Source of the DNA: Punica granatum
Taxonomy: Eukaryota; Streptophyta; Magnoliopsida; Myrtales; Lythraceae
Reading direction: 5' to 3'
NCBI RefSeq assembly: GCF_007655135.1
Contig: NC_045134.1
Span: forward strand, 2,128,982 to 2,192,981
Length of the DNA stretch: 64,000 bases
Shown here one piece after another: positions 52,018 to 64,000 of this stretch. The notes below the pieces were generated by a model that made no database searches, was not told the origin of the DNA, and was given only the letters and a program-made list of their open reading frames with translations. How positions within the stretch are numbered: the first letter of the stretch is position 1; each line of letters begins with the position of its first letter. The translations under genes and the position numbers were made by a program.

Positions 52018-52350
52018 TGGAGATCGATTCATGTTTAACTAAGAGGGAATCAAGTGTTTCTGTTTAAGCTTAATGGAGTAGTTGGAGTTCTATATCGGTC
52101 AGAAAGCTTCTGATGTGCTGCCACATGAATGACACAGAAAATCTGGACTCTGAAGATGGAAGTGCCCTCTTAAGAGGTCGGCAGCACCCAACTTTCCGTG
52201 CGGATTGAGGTTTTTCTTTCATTACTAGGCTTTAGATATGAATCTAAATTATGACAGCTAATGCGATAAGTGTTTGACAAACTATGATGCTTCTTTATGA
52301 AGTAGCAGAATTGAACCACACAGTTCTTATAATGTGAATCTACATAGATA
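51553..52350 (+). repeat. Segmental duplication unit B (XH exon, terminal exon, 3' flank)
   Basis: Second copy of 50748-51345. It keeps the terminal exon and downstream sequence missing from unit A, and ends with the same TGAATCTACATAGAT block. Most of 52150-52350 is the 3' untranslated or downstream region. Confidence 0.9.
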
Positions 52351-52593
52351 AAGAGAAATGAATAGGCCAAGCTGTGGGCTATGAGTCTGCAGCCACTAAA
52401 GCTCCTCAAATTCCTTCCTCCTTTCCATCTCCTTCTCTGCCATCAACCCCTTGTAAAGAACTTAAAACACGCCTTCATATTCCATCGACTTTTCATTACT
52501 AAAATAGGCAAAAAAGAAGAGAATTTACTCGATGTACCCGCACTGAACTTAATTTCTTGCCTACACTGGGTGCGATATGGTTGAGTGGGAAAA

Positions 52594-54962
52594 CTAGACT
52601 CGGAAGTTCTTGCCCGAGAAAGTCTGACCGAACTGCCAGTTGGATGGGACGATGTTCCACGAGGTGGAGGTGCGCCGGTCGCTCCCGGTGACCCTGAAGG
52701 AGAGCGACTGGCCCACCAGGACAGCGTTGGACTGCCAGTTCTGGTCCCAGTTCCGGCTCATGCTCATCCACCCGGTATTTGACCCCTTCACGCTTGCCCT
52801 CACGATGTCACCTGCACCCGCCACATTGGTGATCAGGACCAAGTTGAAGTATCTGAAGCCATTGATCGTGAATCTGATGCCTCCCTGCTTTCTGCATGGC
52901 ACCCTGGAACATAACAAAAAAGCACATGCTATGAAGTTAGCCATAGATAGAATCAAGTCAAGTCAATGTTCCCACAAACTTCAACCTAATCGGGACCGCA
53001 ACTCTTGGTCAGATCAGTACTAGCACTTTGAATCGAATTTACATCAAGTCATGCAAAAGATAAGGTTGGTAAGGTTTATTGAGGTTATATGACTTTCAAT
53101 GGATACGTAATAAATCCACTTGGAGCCAGTAAGAATTCACCTAAACTTCCTAGCTATCGATCCGGCTGCAAACTAGAAAGATGAGACCGAGGAATATCAT
53201 CGATAACACGTAAATTCTACTGCATGTAATATAGATCATGGAATCATTTGGTCTATGTCCATGGCTAGAGCCTCGGGCATAAGTATAACATGAAAAGCTG
53301 TTGACGAAGGGGACGCGGTTTGGACGGACGGAGATGCGATTCTGTTTCTTTTGCTTTTGTGGAAGATCGTGTCATTACGCGGGAATGGGACTGTTTGGGC
53401 CCATTACGGGCCCCCCGGGCCCCACTTAATTGGGCTTCTTCCGGCTGAGTTGTCAGAGGTCAGATGCTCCGATGCGGACGTGACCACGCAGGTGGGGACA
53501 CCACCCCGCCCTCAAAAGGAGTCAGATAGAACCACGGACGGTCCTGTTCGTACCCCACCATGAAATCAATTTCCTACCTTCAGATGGACTTGTTTGGACA
53601 GCGTGGGAAAGAACAAAATCAAAAAGTCAAAGGACAGCCAATCAGGTCACTCGTTACCCCTCCTTGAAGTTTTTCCATAAATAGTAACATCTTCTAATGC
53701 AATTTATTCAATTGCATCCACTGATACTCGTGTCATCGGTATCAATGGTGGACTGTCGGTTTAAAGATCAAATTGTGCCAAAATAAGCAATACAAAAATT
53801 CCTCAAATAAAAAACAATACACACAAAAAAGAAATGCACTAGCGTGGGAAAAAAAAATCAAAATTCACCTTTTTAAAAAAAGCTTTATAATTGAAAAAAA
53901 ATTGGAAGACAAGATAAATTTAATTAAAAAAAAGATTTTACTGACCAGGAACGAATCCAGATTAATTTTGCAGTACTAAAACTAATACCATTGCTGTTGC
54001 TTTTAATGAGGGAATTTAATTAATTCCTACTTAGGTAGCTCTATTTCTATTCCGTGATTCTTTTTTTTTTTTTTGTGGAGGGCCCAATTTTGGTCGCTTT
54101 ATCTATTTTTGTCAAAGAATCTGGTTTATTAATTACCGTCTTCCAATTTGTACGATAAATCTTTTTCAAAAAGGAAAATGTGCTTACGATAAATCTTCAT
54201 GTATGCATAACCTAATTGATCAGTGTCTACGGGCATTTACAGAAATCAAAAACTTACCGGCGATACGAGACGGGGACGATGCCGGCCCTGTACTCGGCAA
54301 TCTTGAGGAACATGGGCATGGCGAGGTCGAAGTGGGGACGGGGAGGGTTGCACCACCCGCCGTTGTCGTTGGGGAGGGCGTAGTTGGGCGGGCAGAAGTT
54401 GGTGGCGGTGATGAAGATGGAGGGGCTGCCCGGGTGGCACCACTGCGGGTCGTCCATGCACTTGATCTAGAAGCACGCCCCGCAGCTGAACCCATCCTGG
54501 AACAGCGCGGTGCTCAGCGCTGCCGTGTTCACCCCGTATCCCTGGCTGTACAGGTTGCCATACCCGCACGCCCCACCTGCCAAAAAGAATGTCGCACTAG
54601 TCAGTTGACACTGGTTATTATGCGCGCCGGGCCTCAATAACTCTGCTACAAGTCACGCAATGGAGCTACGACAGAGGATCCCGATCGGCATTTTCACGCA
54701 TCTACAGCCGGCATGAAGTTCGATCCCCGATGCTTAGTAATTACTCTAACAAGCTTAACATAGTTTAGAAAAAAGGGCATTATTCTCTACAAGGACGTAC
54801 GTACGTACCCATGGTGCCGGAGGCATCGTTGCCACCGTAAAAGGTGGCATGGGCACTCTGCCATGGGCCACCGCGGTAGACGCCAGGGATTCTGGCCTCA
54901 GCCGCCACCAGAAACGCCGCCAAATGGACAATGCCGATGGCTATGCTTGCAATATCGGCCAT
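52594..54962 (-). pseudogene. Alpha-expansin gene with an in-frame TAG
   Basis: Alpha-expansins are secreted wall-loosening proteins. Three exons in the family's usual arrangement: 54809-54962, 54258-54576 and 52594-52903; 260 codons before the final stop. A hydrophobic signal peptide covers about residues 1-22. Domain 1 has [14 protein letters not shown], the Cys pattern and the HFD motif (PHFDLAMP). Domain 2, the carbohydrate-binding module, is complete, with NWGQNW-like [29 protein letters not shown] and a GKNFRV end. The only break is codon 88, TAG at 54467-54469, where the family has Glu in GAC(F/Y)EIKC; GAG to TAG is one base. Splice sites and all other codons look intact. It could be a recent pseudogene, a null allele or a sequencing error. 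Confidence 0.9.
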
Positions 54963-55792
54963 TCTCCCTCTCCGATCTGTGTTGTATGAAGAAATTGAAG
55001 AGAGTGAGTGTGTGAAGAGAATGTAGCGAGAGGGCTGCTATTTATCGAAGAGAAGACAGAGAGTGAGGGAGTGAATATGAAGAGGAAACAGTATCAAAAG
55101 AAAAAGGTAAAAATTCTTATTTTGGGAGAAGAGTACGCGAAATTATTATCAGGGACATTACTCGTTATTGGAGTCAGCCACGGTTAAGAAATATTATCTA
55201 GCCACAGTTTAGAAATATTATCGAATAACATTCAACAGGTCGAGCATGGCATTTGACAAGATATAGTACATCCAAAGTTGAAAGGTAGAAGCCGACCAAA
55301 AATCGTGCTTTAGACTTTTACTATCCGATAGGTTCCGAGGACCCGGTTGGCCCATCTCGGGTGCTAACATGCTCAATTATTAGAGAAGAATGGTAATGGG
55401 TCTCTCTTGCTTAATCATGTTTGGTCTCATCTTAATTAGAAGAAATATATTCTCTTTAGAGCAGAATATTTGGGAAAACTTCAATTTTAGCCTTTTCCTT
55501 GGCAGTGCAATCCCATCCAATCAAATCCTTAAAAGCCTTTCTCCCTAATTATTTACTAGGATTGTGATTGTCTTCCATTTGAAGGAAATGGTAAGAGAAT
55601 CTCAATGTTTACATTAATTTGCTGCAGGGTGAGAAAAAAGGAAACCAAGTGGTATATATTCTTCGAATAAAATAAAATAGTATTCGTGTTTATGATTTTA
55701 GAATTTTTCCCTTTTTAACACATAAATTTTTCCAATGAAACCTCAAGACATTCACATCCTATTGGTGAAGAGTTTGATACTCATATTGTGCT

Positions 55793-56053
55793 TTGTTTTA
55801 GAGTTAAGTAGATGTGAGTTTTTATTTTAATTGAGTTGTAATGATTGTGTTATTGAATTATAAGAAAAAAATGTGAAAAAGTAATAAATAGTTAAGAGAA
55901 AGTAATGATTAATTAAGAAAAAATAATGATTGTGTTGTTGAATTATGAAAAAAGTAATTAATATTTGAAAGAAATTAATAAATGTTTTATTGAATTGAAA
56001 ATAAGTGAAATGGAGTTAAAATTAAAATTAAAATCATTTCTTAAAACAAACAA
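55793..56053. mobile_element. AT-rich MITE, family A (reverse orientation)
   Basis: Left edge GTGCTTTGTTTTAGAGTTAA and a right edge reversing to GCTTGTTTGTTTTAAGAAAT form imperfect inverted ends. 'taatgattgtgttattgaatt' is the reverse of the family word and occurs with slight changes more than once. It aligns with the reverse of 4310-4485. Confidence 0.65.
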
Positions 56054-57677
56054 GCTGTCAAACTTTGATTTGACTCAAGACATAAAGTGCGTCCAATTGA
56101 TTTTTTAATATTAGTGAAAGTGTAATTTTTTTGGGTAAAAGTGAAACATCCTTTAAGTTTTTGGTACAAGGCATGGGTTGGTCCCGCTTGAAGCAGCAAG
56201 TCTACCTCAGATGGACCTGTGAGTCGGGATATACAAAGTATTTATGCCAAAAATAATAGCTAGCTGGAAAGATTTTGCAACTCTTTTGAAATCCCAAATT
56301 TTCAAAAATTATTATCAAGATTGTCTTCCTTCAATAGATATCTCGATAATAGACCACCTCAAATCAAATCTTCTGGACCACATAATTCGATAAAATACTA
56401 CAAAAGGCATAAACTGGTTGTTGAAATTTTTTTTTATAAAAAAATGGACAATTATAAAAGAATAAATAGGGGCAAGAAGAAGAAGGGAAAAAAAAAAGTA
56501 ACACTAAAATCTAATTGAAAGGTGTGGGCCGGGCCTCGAGGCCCATAATGAATATACAAGAAATCACTATACTTCTGTTGCAAGTTCTGTCATTCAACAA
56601 ATATATACAGGCTTTTTTGTCTCTACCAAACTATATGTCTTTCTTACCTTCCCTTCTTGTTGTTTTATATTCGGTTTGTGGTCACTAGACGATAAAATAT
56701 AATGCATTATAGGGGCCGGAACATTTCGAGGAAGCGAAAATAGAAAACGTACAGTGCATGTAAATGATATTATTTTTTAGACAATCGTGACGCATAAAAT
56801 TACATTACACAACTATTTATCATATTCGAACGAAGCTCGGCTATTTTCTCCTTTTTCTTTTTTAAGTTATGGAAGCATATAGGACAATAGGAGTAGAGAA
56901 TCTAGAGACGTTAAAATTATGGCGATGCATGTGGTACAGTACGAAAGCAGTATCATTGCTTCTTACCTAATTGCATCAAATTATATATCCCGTGCTCCAA
57001 AAGTTTATACATCTAATCACCATAGAAAAGTTAATCATACTATCAAATCGAAACTCAATACTTTTTTCTTAACTTGAGATATCACATACACATATATATA
57101 TACTTGTGTCTCCTTACATGCATATCTCGCACCTTAGTGAACAACAAATCGAAATTAGTCGTATTAATCATGGTTCAGAGAGGGGGCAAATTAATTGAAT
57201 TGAAATTTTATGATTATATATACACATATTTCACAACCCTAATTAGGGTTAAGCACCATTGATCATAATTTCTCCCATTGCTTCAGAGCCTAATAACACT
57301 TCGTGGATAAGTTTGTGGAGCAAGCAATTCACCAAAAAAACAAAAAAAGAATCATTCCCAAAAAATAAAAGTTTGTGAAGCAAGCAAAGGCGCAGAATCA
57401 TATTTCAACATACTCCTTCCCACATACAATCTCCCACAATATATTTCTTCAAATTGTATATCATATATGCTGATATATATATATATATATATATAGGCAT
57501 ATGTAGATACTAAAACAATTTCAGTGTTCACCTTTTCCTTCTAGAAATAGAAATTAATCGACAGATTCCTGAGGGGACCATCTAATAAATTAATTCCTTC
57601 TATTTGTTGATTCTTAAGAATAAGGTAATGTGCCCACTTTAGTCACAATATCAATATGTTTGGCTCTTGGCAGCTTT

Positions 57678-57713
<36 letters not shown>

Positions 57714-57735
57714 TTATTTATTTATTTATTTATTT
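57678..57735. repeat. (AT)n followed by (TTTA)n microsatellite
   Basis: About 16 AT units run directly into about six TTTA units. Confidence 0.95.
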
Positions 57736-58569
57736 CAAGCTTCACCGAAATAATCAACTAACTTAACTGCCATCTAGAAATAAAGTTAATAAGAACTGAT
57801 CCAGCAAAAAGAAACAAAAAAAGTTAATAAGAACTATCTATTTTGTGCATAAATGCCTGATATGAAGATTGAATCGATAAAATCAATGTGATGATTAATA
57901 TGATTATTAGTCGGGAATGTGACAGACAAAAGTATTTCGATTTCGATTTCGCATGATATGATTGTACAGAAGTCCCACAAGTTTGGTTTTTTTTGTTTTC
58001 TTTTTTGTCTTCCATTCATTTTGCACGATGGTTGATGGGATTGAAAGCAACCATGCATGACATGACCCCGTAATTGTCGGGTCTCATAATATTTCTTAGC
58101 AATAATTCTCACATTCAGCTTCCCCATTCATTTAATGATATTTCCATTGCTATAATATAATTCCCTCTTTAGCAGCACGCATTAGCACGAAGATGTTTAC
58201 TTTACAATAAGAAGTTAACGGGCTGTGTTCTTGTGTCATTTTTCGGGAAAATTGATTTATATAATTAATCTTTTAACCACAAATTTGGTACTTTTCAAAA
58301 ATCGTAAGTGATTTTATCATCGGACGTCGTTAGAAATGATATTGTAGACAGAATTTCAGAACTCCTTGCAAACAAACTGTCAAGCAATCTACTTGAAACA
58401 CTATAGAATGGATATTTGCCACAACTCATAGATGACTTTATCATTTGTTGATGGAAAATGATTTTGTTCTATTGTATTTAGCAATACGGAGTTCTTTAAA
58501 AACAAGCCGTCAAACGACATACTCAAAATGCACAATACAGTTTTACAGAAAAGGGGGAAAAGAGAAAAA

Positions 58570-58709
58570 GAAAAAAAAAAGAGGTATTTTAGAATACCTC
58601 ACTTCTTCTCTCTCTTCCTCCCTCTCTTCCAGACTCGATCCTCTGATTAAAGGGCCATAAATACCTATGGCTCACCATTAGACCAAAGGCGAGCAGGTGA
58701 ATTTGGCAG
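58570..58709 (-). mobile_element. SINE-like repeat, copy 1
   Basis: Read on the minus strand it begins near CTCGCCTTTGGTCTAATGGTGAGCC-type sequence, has a tRNA B-box-like stretch (GGATCGAGTCTG), then GAGGTATTCTAAAATACCTC and a long T-rich tail. It matches copy 2 over about 130 bases. The SINE reading is tentative; the repeat relationship is clear. Confidence 0.4.
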
Positions 58710-58867
58710 CAAGCTTTCATGATATACATACAAAAAAGATATTGGGCCCTAACTTATGGGCTTGCTTGCTGACTTGTGAGTGTTCTTTTTGGGCCCACCA
58801 CCCTCTCTGTGTATGTTGATCTGTTTTATTTGGAGTGCAAAAGAACGTTTAGGGACAAAAAAAGAAA

Positions 58868-59007
58868 AAGAAAAAAAAAAGGAGGTATTTTAGAATACCT
58901 CTCATGTCCTTTTCCCTGCCCTCACGTACGAGACTCAAACCCATGATCAATGGGCCATACAAGACTATGGCTCACCAATAGACCGAAGGCGAGTTGGTGA
59001 AATTTGC
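58868..59007 (-). mobile_element. SINE-like repeat, copy 2
   Basis: Same orientation as copy 1, about 300 bases away. The B-box-like GGGTTTGAGTCTCG is at 58929-58942 on the minus strand. It has the same near-palindrome GAGGTATT...AATACCTC and a T-rich tail. Confidence 0.4.
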
Positions 59008-60512
59008 ATAAGTCCCAAGCAAAATTCTGTCGGCATCTATGCTGTGGCTGGGCCCACAGAAAAAGTGTAGTGAGGCGGACGTATCCGATTACGTATAAGA
59101 AGGTGCAAGTCGGGCTTGATTCAATCTGATCGTTATTACGTATCGGATTGTCGGTACGAATGAGTGTGAAATCTCATAAATTCGTTTAGTTTATCAGTTT
59201 CGATGTCATTCAAGTAAACCAAATAAGCTCAATTTCGCAAAACGAAAGCGACCCGAGTTGATAAATTTTGTTTGTATGATGTCTTGTGATGTGATGATGC
59301 TTTCGCAAGTGTAAGTCCAAAATATGGCCATGAGGCGGTGGAACCCAAGATTCTTACATAAAGATCAAGATTTTCCTATCCATGGCAATGTGTTGAATTT
59401 GAATGATTACTTTTATCATTTTCAATCCCGCTTTTACGAGGCAACTTGTGATCCTTGTCTACACGTGTTACGTGTTTTTAAACATGATCATAAGTGTCTA
59501 AACATCCGCTTCAACAATTGACCGATATTATACAACCGCGAGTCCATCTCCAATTCAAAAATTTAAATTGTTGAGTGGTGATACCACGTTTCATATAAAA
59601 TTTAAAACTATTTCCTTTGCTATCCGATGTGAAATTGCCCTTTATTTTAACTCTCGACAAAAATAGACCATTTACGTTGATTTGATCCAGATGAATTCAT
59701 GCCCCTAGAGAAGTTGAACAAGAAAAATTAACTGCGGTTTGTTGTTCACGAATTTAGTTGGATAATATCCATTAGAAATTCAAAGTGACCGAGAGGCTGC
59801 TCCCGCGAGCTTCACCAGCTCCACGTGAAGAGCATTTGACTGTATCGACACGAACTCGACCCTAATCTACTAGTGTCGAACCTATAGTCCTGATTAATAT
59901 CACTGTTTCTATGTGCTCAGCATGGACAAGATTATAATCTCCTCCTCCAATTAATCCTAATTGGACCTCCAACCCGTATGCCATAAATGGTTCTCCCCCT
60001 TCCTCGCCCCCTCTTCCTCCATAGCTGGCGGAGATAACATAGACAAGCTGTTAACCCACAACTCATCACATGCTATTTTAATTTTAATTATGCCTAATCA
60101 TATTATTATAATAAAAAGGAAAATAAAGGGAGAAAAAAAAAAGAAAAGGCCAAAAAGGAAAAATGAGATAGTAGTAGTCTATCACATGCAATTTCGGCTG
60201 TGTCCAAATTCACAGGGATCCCACCCTGCTCCCCTGCAAATCTGACAAAAGGTTTTGTTGATAATAAATTAAACCGGTCGCCCTTTCCATCTTAATTAAA
60301 TTAATTCGGGTTACCAACTCATCATTAGTACCCTCCATTAATCAATCTTTTTTATCCTGATCAGATCCCTTCGCATCCATCTTGCATGATTCCCAATCGA
60401 GGCAGTGAACAGCTTATGGTCGCGATGCCCTCGAGCCAGTAACTATCCCAACATACATGAAACCCCGCGTAGTTGTAGGCGTCAAAGACTGGAGGTTCAG
60501 TGAGTGATTTAA

Positions 60513-60757
60513 GGGTGCGTTTGGATTTAGAGTTAAAATAAATTTATTTTTTATTTTGATTTTGATTGTGGAAAAAGACAAATGAGATGTGATTATAAAT
60601 TTGACTTAGGAAACGTGTGATTTTGTTGTGTAGTGTGTTGAGTTAAAGTTAAAGTTAAAATTTTTTACTTGGGAAATGTGTATTTTTGTTATGTAGTATG
60701 TTGAGTTAAAGTTAAAGTTAAAGTTAAAATTAAGTGTCTTTCGATCCAAATAGGCCT
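60513..60757. mobile_element. Tourist-like MITE (family B)
   Basis: Ends GGGTGCGTTTGGAT and, reversed, GGCCTATTTGGAT are inverted repeats. They are flanked by TAA on both sides, the 3-base target duplication of PIF/Harbinger-derived elements. The body matches the reverse of 5151-5330, with an extra internal copy of the 'gttgagttaaagttaaag' segment. Confidence 0.75.
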
Positions 60758-62230
60758 AAGTATCTTGAAAATCTATTAGCACAATTGATCGATGTAACCT
60801 TTTTCTTTTGTAGCTGGTATTTCTTTTTAATTATCCAAGAGCTTTAATTTCTTTTCCTTTTTAATCTTTTTTTTTTTTGGTTGGGGGTAGAAAGATTCTA
60901 TTTCTGTTCACTGTGATTTATCATCAGAGTGGATATACTTGCCTTGTGGCACAAGTGCATATGTTATTCTAAGAACATGATAATGATGATTATCATTAGT
61001 TATTTAAGTGTTTATGTAATTATTATACTATAAAACACCGACAGATCGATTTAGCTTTTTTGCGTTATCACTCCACGCGGCCCTATAATTACATTCCTTT
61101 TCTTTTAATTTGATGAATAATCAAAACTTCAGGTCTGCATGCCCTTCTCCCCATCATTTACATGTTCATGTGTTGTGTGCGCTTGACAGGCACCCAACGT
61201 CATGTCTGTCCTATCTGCCCATTTGATCAGATTTCGTTTTCGGTTTCTGAAAATTCCGAAGTGTGACTGGGATCTATTTTTCATTTGTATCAAAGTTAAA
61301 AATATGAGAACTTTTCCAGAAAATTCGAAATCTTCTGCTGCATAATCCAATATTTTTGTTTTAACTTATAATTAAAGTGGATCGTTGTTTTTTTTTTTCG
61401 ACTTAAGATTTTACAGAAGTGATTTACATGAAATTTGTGCTCTCATAGCACAACGTTGGACCATTCGTATGTAAAAATGAATAATATATTATATTGTCAT
61501 GTGCACTAATCTATTATCTTTACCAAATACTATAGACTCTCTCTCATCTCGGCCAATAACCTAGGAGAAATAAATTATAATTAAAGTTTCTGAATAATAA
61601 TCTAATAATATTCAAAGACCTCTCCTTAAAACATTTTTTTTGCCTATATATACACACGCGAGAAGAGTTAACGTAAAACATTCATATTAAAAATAGAACT
61701 ATTATATTCTCGAGGTCTTTTGATATTTGCAACTTGGCATGTTAGAATTGTTATGTTATTTGGGTTACGAGGAAGTGAGTACGCGTAGCATAAGGAGAAG
61801 GAAAAATAAGGAATGCATGAAATTCCATCGAATAAGAATTTTTCGATATCAATAGATGGGTAGTCCATTTCATGATTAGAACCTCTTTCCTTTGTTGAAT
61901 TGTCGATTTGCCACACGGATTTTTGTCGAGTTGAAGAGCCAAGACGGAGCCTTATTCTCACAATTTAGAGCCCCGCAAGTTATCTCTTTTTGACCGGAAA
62001 AGTGACGTTCGTTCTTCAAACGGAAAGAAGAAGCAGAAGAAGAAGAAGAAGGAGATGAGGAATTCCTATTGGCCGGTCCTTTTTACACGTGGCACTCGGA
62101 CAAGTGCTTTATCTTGCTGATTGACAGAATTGAGGACATCTGGTTTTTTTTTTTTTGGGTGCGAGACAGATTTGCGGTGTCAGAGAAACTGACAAGACAA
62201 AAGGCAGACGACGCTTTTCATCCCGGGGAT

Positions 62231-62276
62231 GAGAAGAGAAGAGAAGAGAAGAGATTGAGAATGAGATGAACTGCCG

Positions 62277-62310
<34 letters not shown>
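62231..62310. repeat. (GAAGA)n and (GA)n microsatellites
   Basis: About four GAAGA units at 62231-62253, and a GA run at 62276-62310 with one interruption (GAAAGA). No gene is adjacent. Confidence 0.9.
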
Positions 62311-64000
62311 CTGACAGACAGACAACATCTCCTTTCTCCGCCACTCGTTTCGGTGCTTCCGATGCTTCTCCATTCTTCCCTTCCTTCAAAACACACACGA
62401 CGACACACGTAACAATTCTAAAATCTTCTATGGCAATGAATTCACCCAAAAACATACGGCCAAGATAATTTCTACCGGGATAATTATTCATTACTATTTT
62501 CACAATTAAAATAATAATTATTTTTTTTCGATTATTCGTTATTTTTTTTCATAATTCAACAATAAAATCATTACAATTTTAAATAAATATAATTATTTAT
62601 AATTAGAATGGAGTGGAGTTCGAATTATGTTTTGCTCTTTGATATCTAGTTATCTAAATCGAACCCCAACAGCTGAGGATTTTTTTTATTTTATATTTTA
62701 ACTCTAACGACCGAGACTCCATTTATTGACTATGCTGAATCATAAGATAAAATATTGAATCTGGGAGAGAATTAAATAATTAGTTTATCATCACTGTAAG
62801 CGACGCCGTCAAGTTTCTTGGTTCATCCGTTTGCCAGTGCTTGCCACCGGACAATATCCACAATTGATAGTGCAAACACCGTCAACTTCGAGTATAAATT
62901 TAAAGTATATTCTAGTTGTCATTTTCTTTTATCCACTTGTCCTACGACTTCTATAACATTTATCCACCATCAAATAAAAAAGCAAATATATATATCCACG
63001 GAACTGGGGTCAGCGACATTTTTATGTCATAATCAGTTCTTTCTTATCGTATTACTTAGAAAATGATTATTATTTAGAATTTTCACGTGTGAAATGGTAT
63101 ATATTTCATGTAACATTGAATTGAAGAATAATTCATTGTAATTTGCTGTTATTCATTCTTGTGTTATTGGTCATATTACATTTATTTTTTGGATCTAATA
63201 AGTGTTATTGAATTAACCCATATTTATCACGATCCAATTTTGAATTTCCTTTGTTCCGAACACTCCTTGTTTTGTTTGGTAGCCCAGGGAAGGAAAAACT
63301 CCCCCTGGGTTTGTTTTATTTTTCAAACTTGGCTATCTAATACCAATGAATAAAAAAAAACATATTTAAATATCTGAAGTTAGACGTTTCAAAAGTATTT
63401 TAAAATATTCACATATTCGGAGTCAAAGGTGGGAAGGATATGAGAAATATCGTCAATCAAAACTCAAGATGTATTGCAACTCTATTCCTCGAAAGCCATA
63501 TACAATAGTCGAAGATTGATGTTCATTATCATATAATTCGAGCCTAACCATCTTATCAATGCATAAGAAATAATAAGGAGGAAAATGCAATTTAAAAGAA
63601 ATAAAAGTAATAACTTGTACCTAGCTACCAATACCGATCAAATTCACTGGGATTTAATTACTTGGTTATTAATTACCTGGGAATTCAGGTAATAAAGATA
63701 CATATGGTTCAACCATTAGACATGTTTTCTTCGTCCGGCAAATTACAGATGGCTTTCTAATCGTATCCTGAACTTTTGTATGGATAAAATTCTGTTTTTC
63801 GATAATAATTTATCCTAAAAAATTAATTGCAGAAGACGAAGATAGACTGAAATGTATATATCCTGCGTGCCTTTGTGTTTTCCTCTCAAAGATCTTTCAA
63901 ATTTGAGTAAAACGGAACGTTCATTCAATATTATGATGTAATAAAGTTAGAGGAAGATGGATTGTCCCTAATCACATGCTCGGCCTTCGACGATGGGAGA

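Larger units (their letters stand above)
54963..58550. other. AT-rich spacer beyond the expansin
   Basis: The first 200 bases are the expansin leader and promoter. The rest shows no supported gene. It contains a family A MITE (55793-56053) and TA microsatellites at about 57474-57494 and 57678-57735. Confidence 0.5.
59010..64000. other. AT-rich spacer at the right end
   Basis: No gene is supported. Open frames are short and lack domains or splice context. A family B MITE (60513-60757), a GA microsatellite (62276-62310) next to a (GAAGA)n run (62231-62253), and a partial family A fragment (about 62515-62600) are present. Confidence 0.5.

Noticed and set aside
54203..54640. 145-codon plus-strand frame
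   Set aside because: It is a GC-rich shadow antisense to expansin exon 2.
58820..58950. Possible tRNA gene because of a B-box-like word
   Set aside because: No cloverleaf could be drawn and no anticodon arm is evident; a SINE-like repeat is the better, still tentative, reading.

Overview
The window is nuclear DNA from a flowering plant. Its genes have many short exons with GT-AG introns, the gene families are plant types (DUF506, cytosolic plant-type kinase RLCK-VII, SCL-type SR splicing factor, XS/XH protein, alpha-expansin), and the long spacers are AT-rich and full of small transposon remnants. It looks like a eudicot, but I cannot name the species. There is no sign of operons, CRISPR arrays or organelle DNA. 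No tRNA or rRNA gene was recognised.

Layout. 1-0.44 kb: first exon of a DUF506 gene that runs off the left edge. 0.44-7.2 kb: spacer with MITEs and a G-rich tract. 7.26-9.55 kb (-): PSF2 of the GINS replication helicase complex, with two E2F-type sites upstream. 9.9-12.7 kb: retroelement remnant and a MITE. 12.76-15.66 kb (+): cytosolic triosephosphate isomerase, with two tandem duplications in one intron. 15.7-22.9 kb: spacer with a Helitron-like element. 23.2-25.7 kb (+): RLCK-VII kinase. 26-30 kb: transposon-derived sequence and about 1.8 kb of repeats built from TTATCAC/GTGATAA words. 30.2-33.3 kb (+): RlmN-like radical-SAM RNA methyltransferase. 34.0-37.1 kb (+): SCL30-like SR protein. 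37.7-41.6 kb (+): small C2-domain protein with a duplicated upstream region, a Helitron-like end and a MULE-like element in an intron. 42.0-47.9 kb (-): AP-3 complex beta subunit. 49.0-52.0 kb (+): XS/XH (FDM/IDN2-like) protein with a tandemly duplicated exon and a broken C-terminus. 52.6-55.0 kb (-): alpha-expansin with one in-frame stop. 55-64 kb: spacer with MITEs, SINE-like repeats and microsatellites.

I rebuilt eight full multi-exon models from splice sites, reading frame and recalled family sequence; in each, the exon phases close exactly: PSF2 211 aa, TPI 254, RLCK 411, RlmN 412, SCL30 237, C2 154, AP3B 1129, XS/XH 519. Expansin would be 260 codons if the stop is counted as a residue. 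The genes are mostly unrelated housekeeping or regulatory genes and form no pathway. The most notable features are the XH exon duplication, the expansin nonsense codon, the TTATCAC repeat block, and local duplications in TPI and upstream of the C2 gene. I found no clear candidate for a wholly new biological system.
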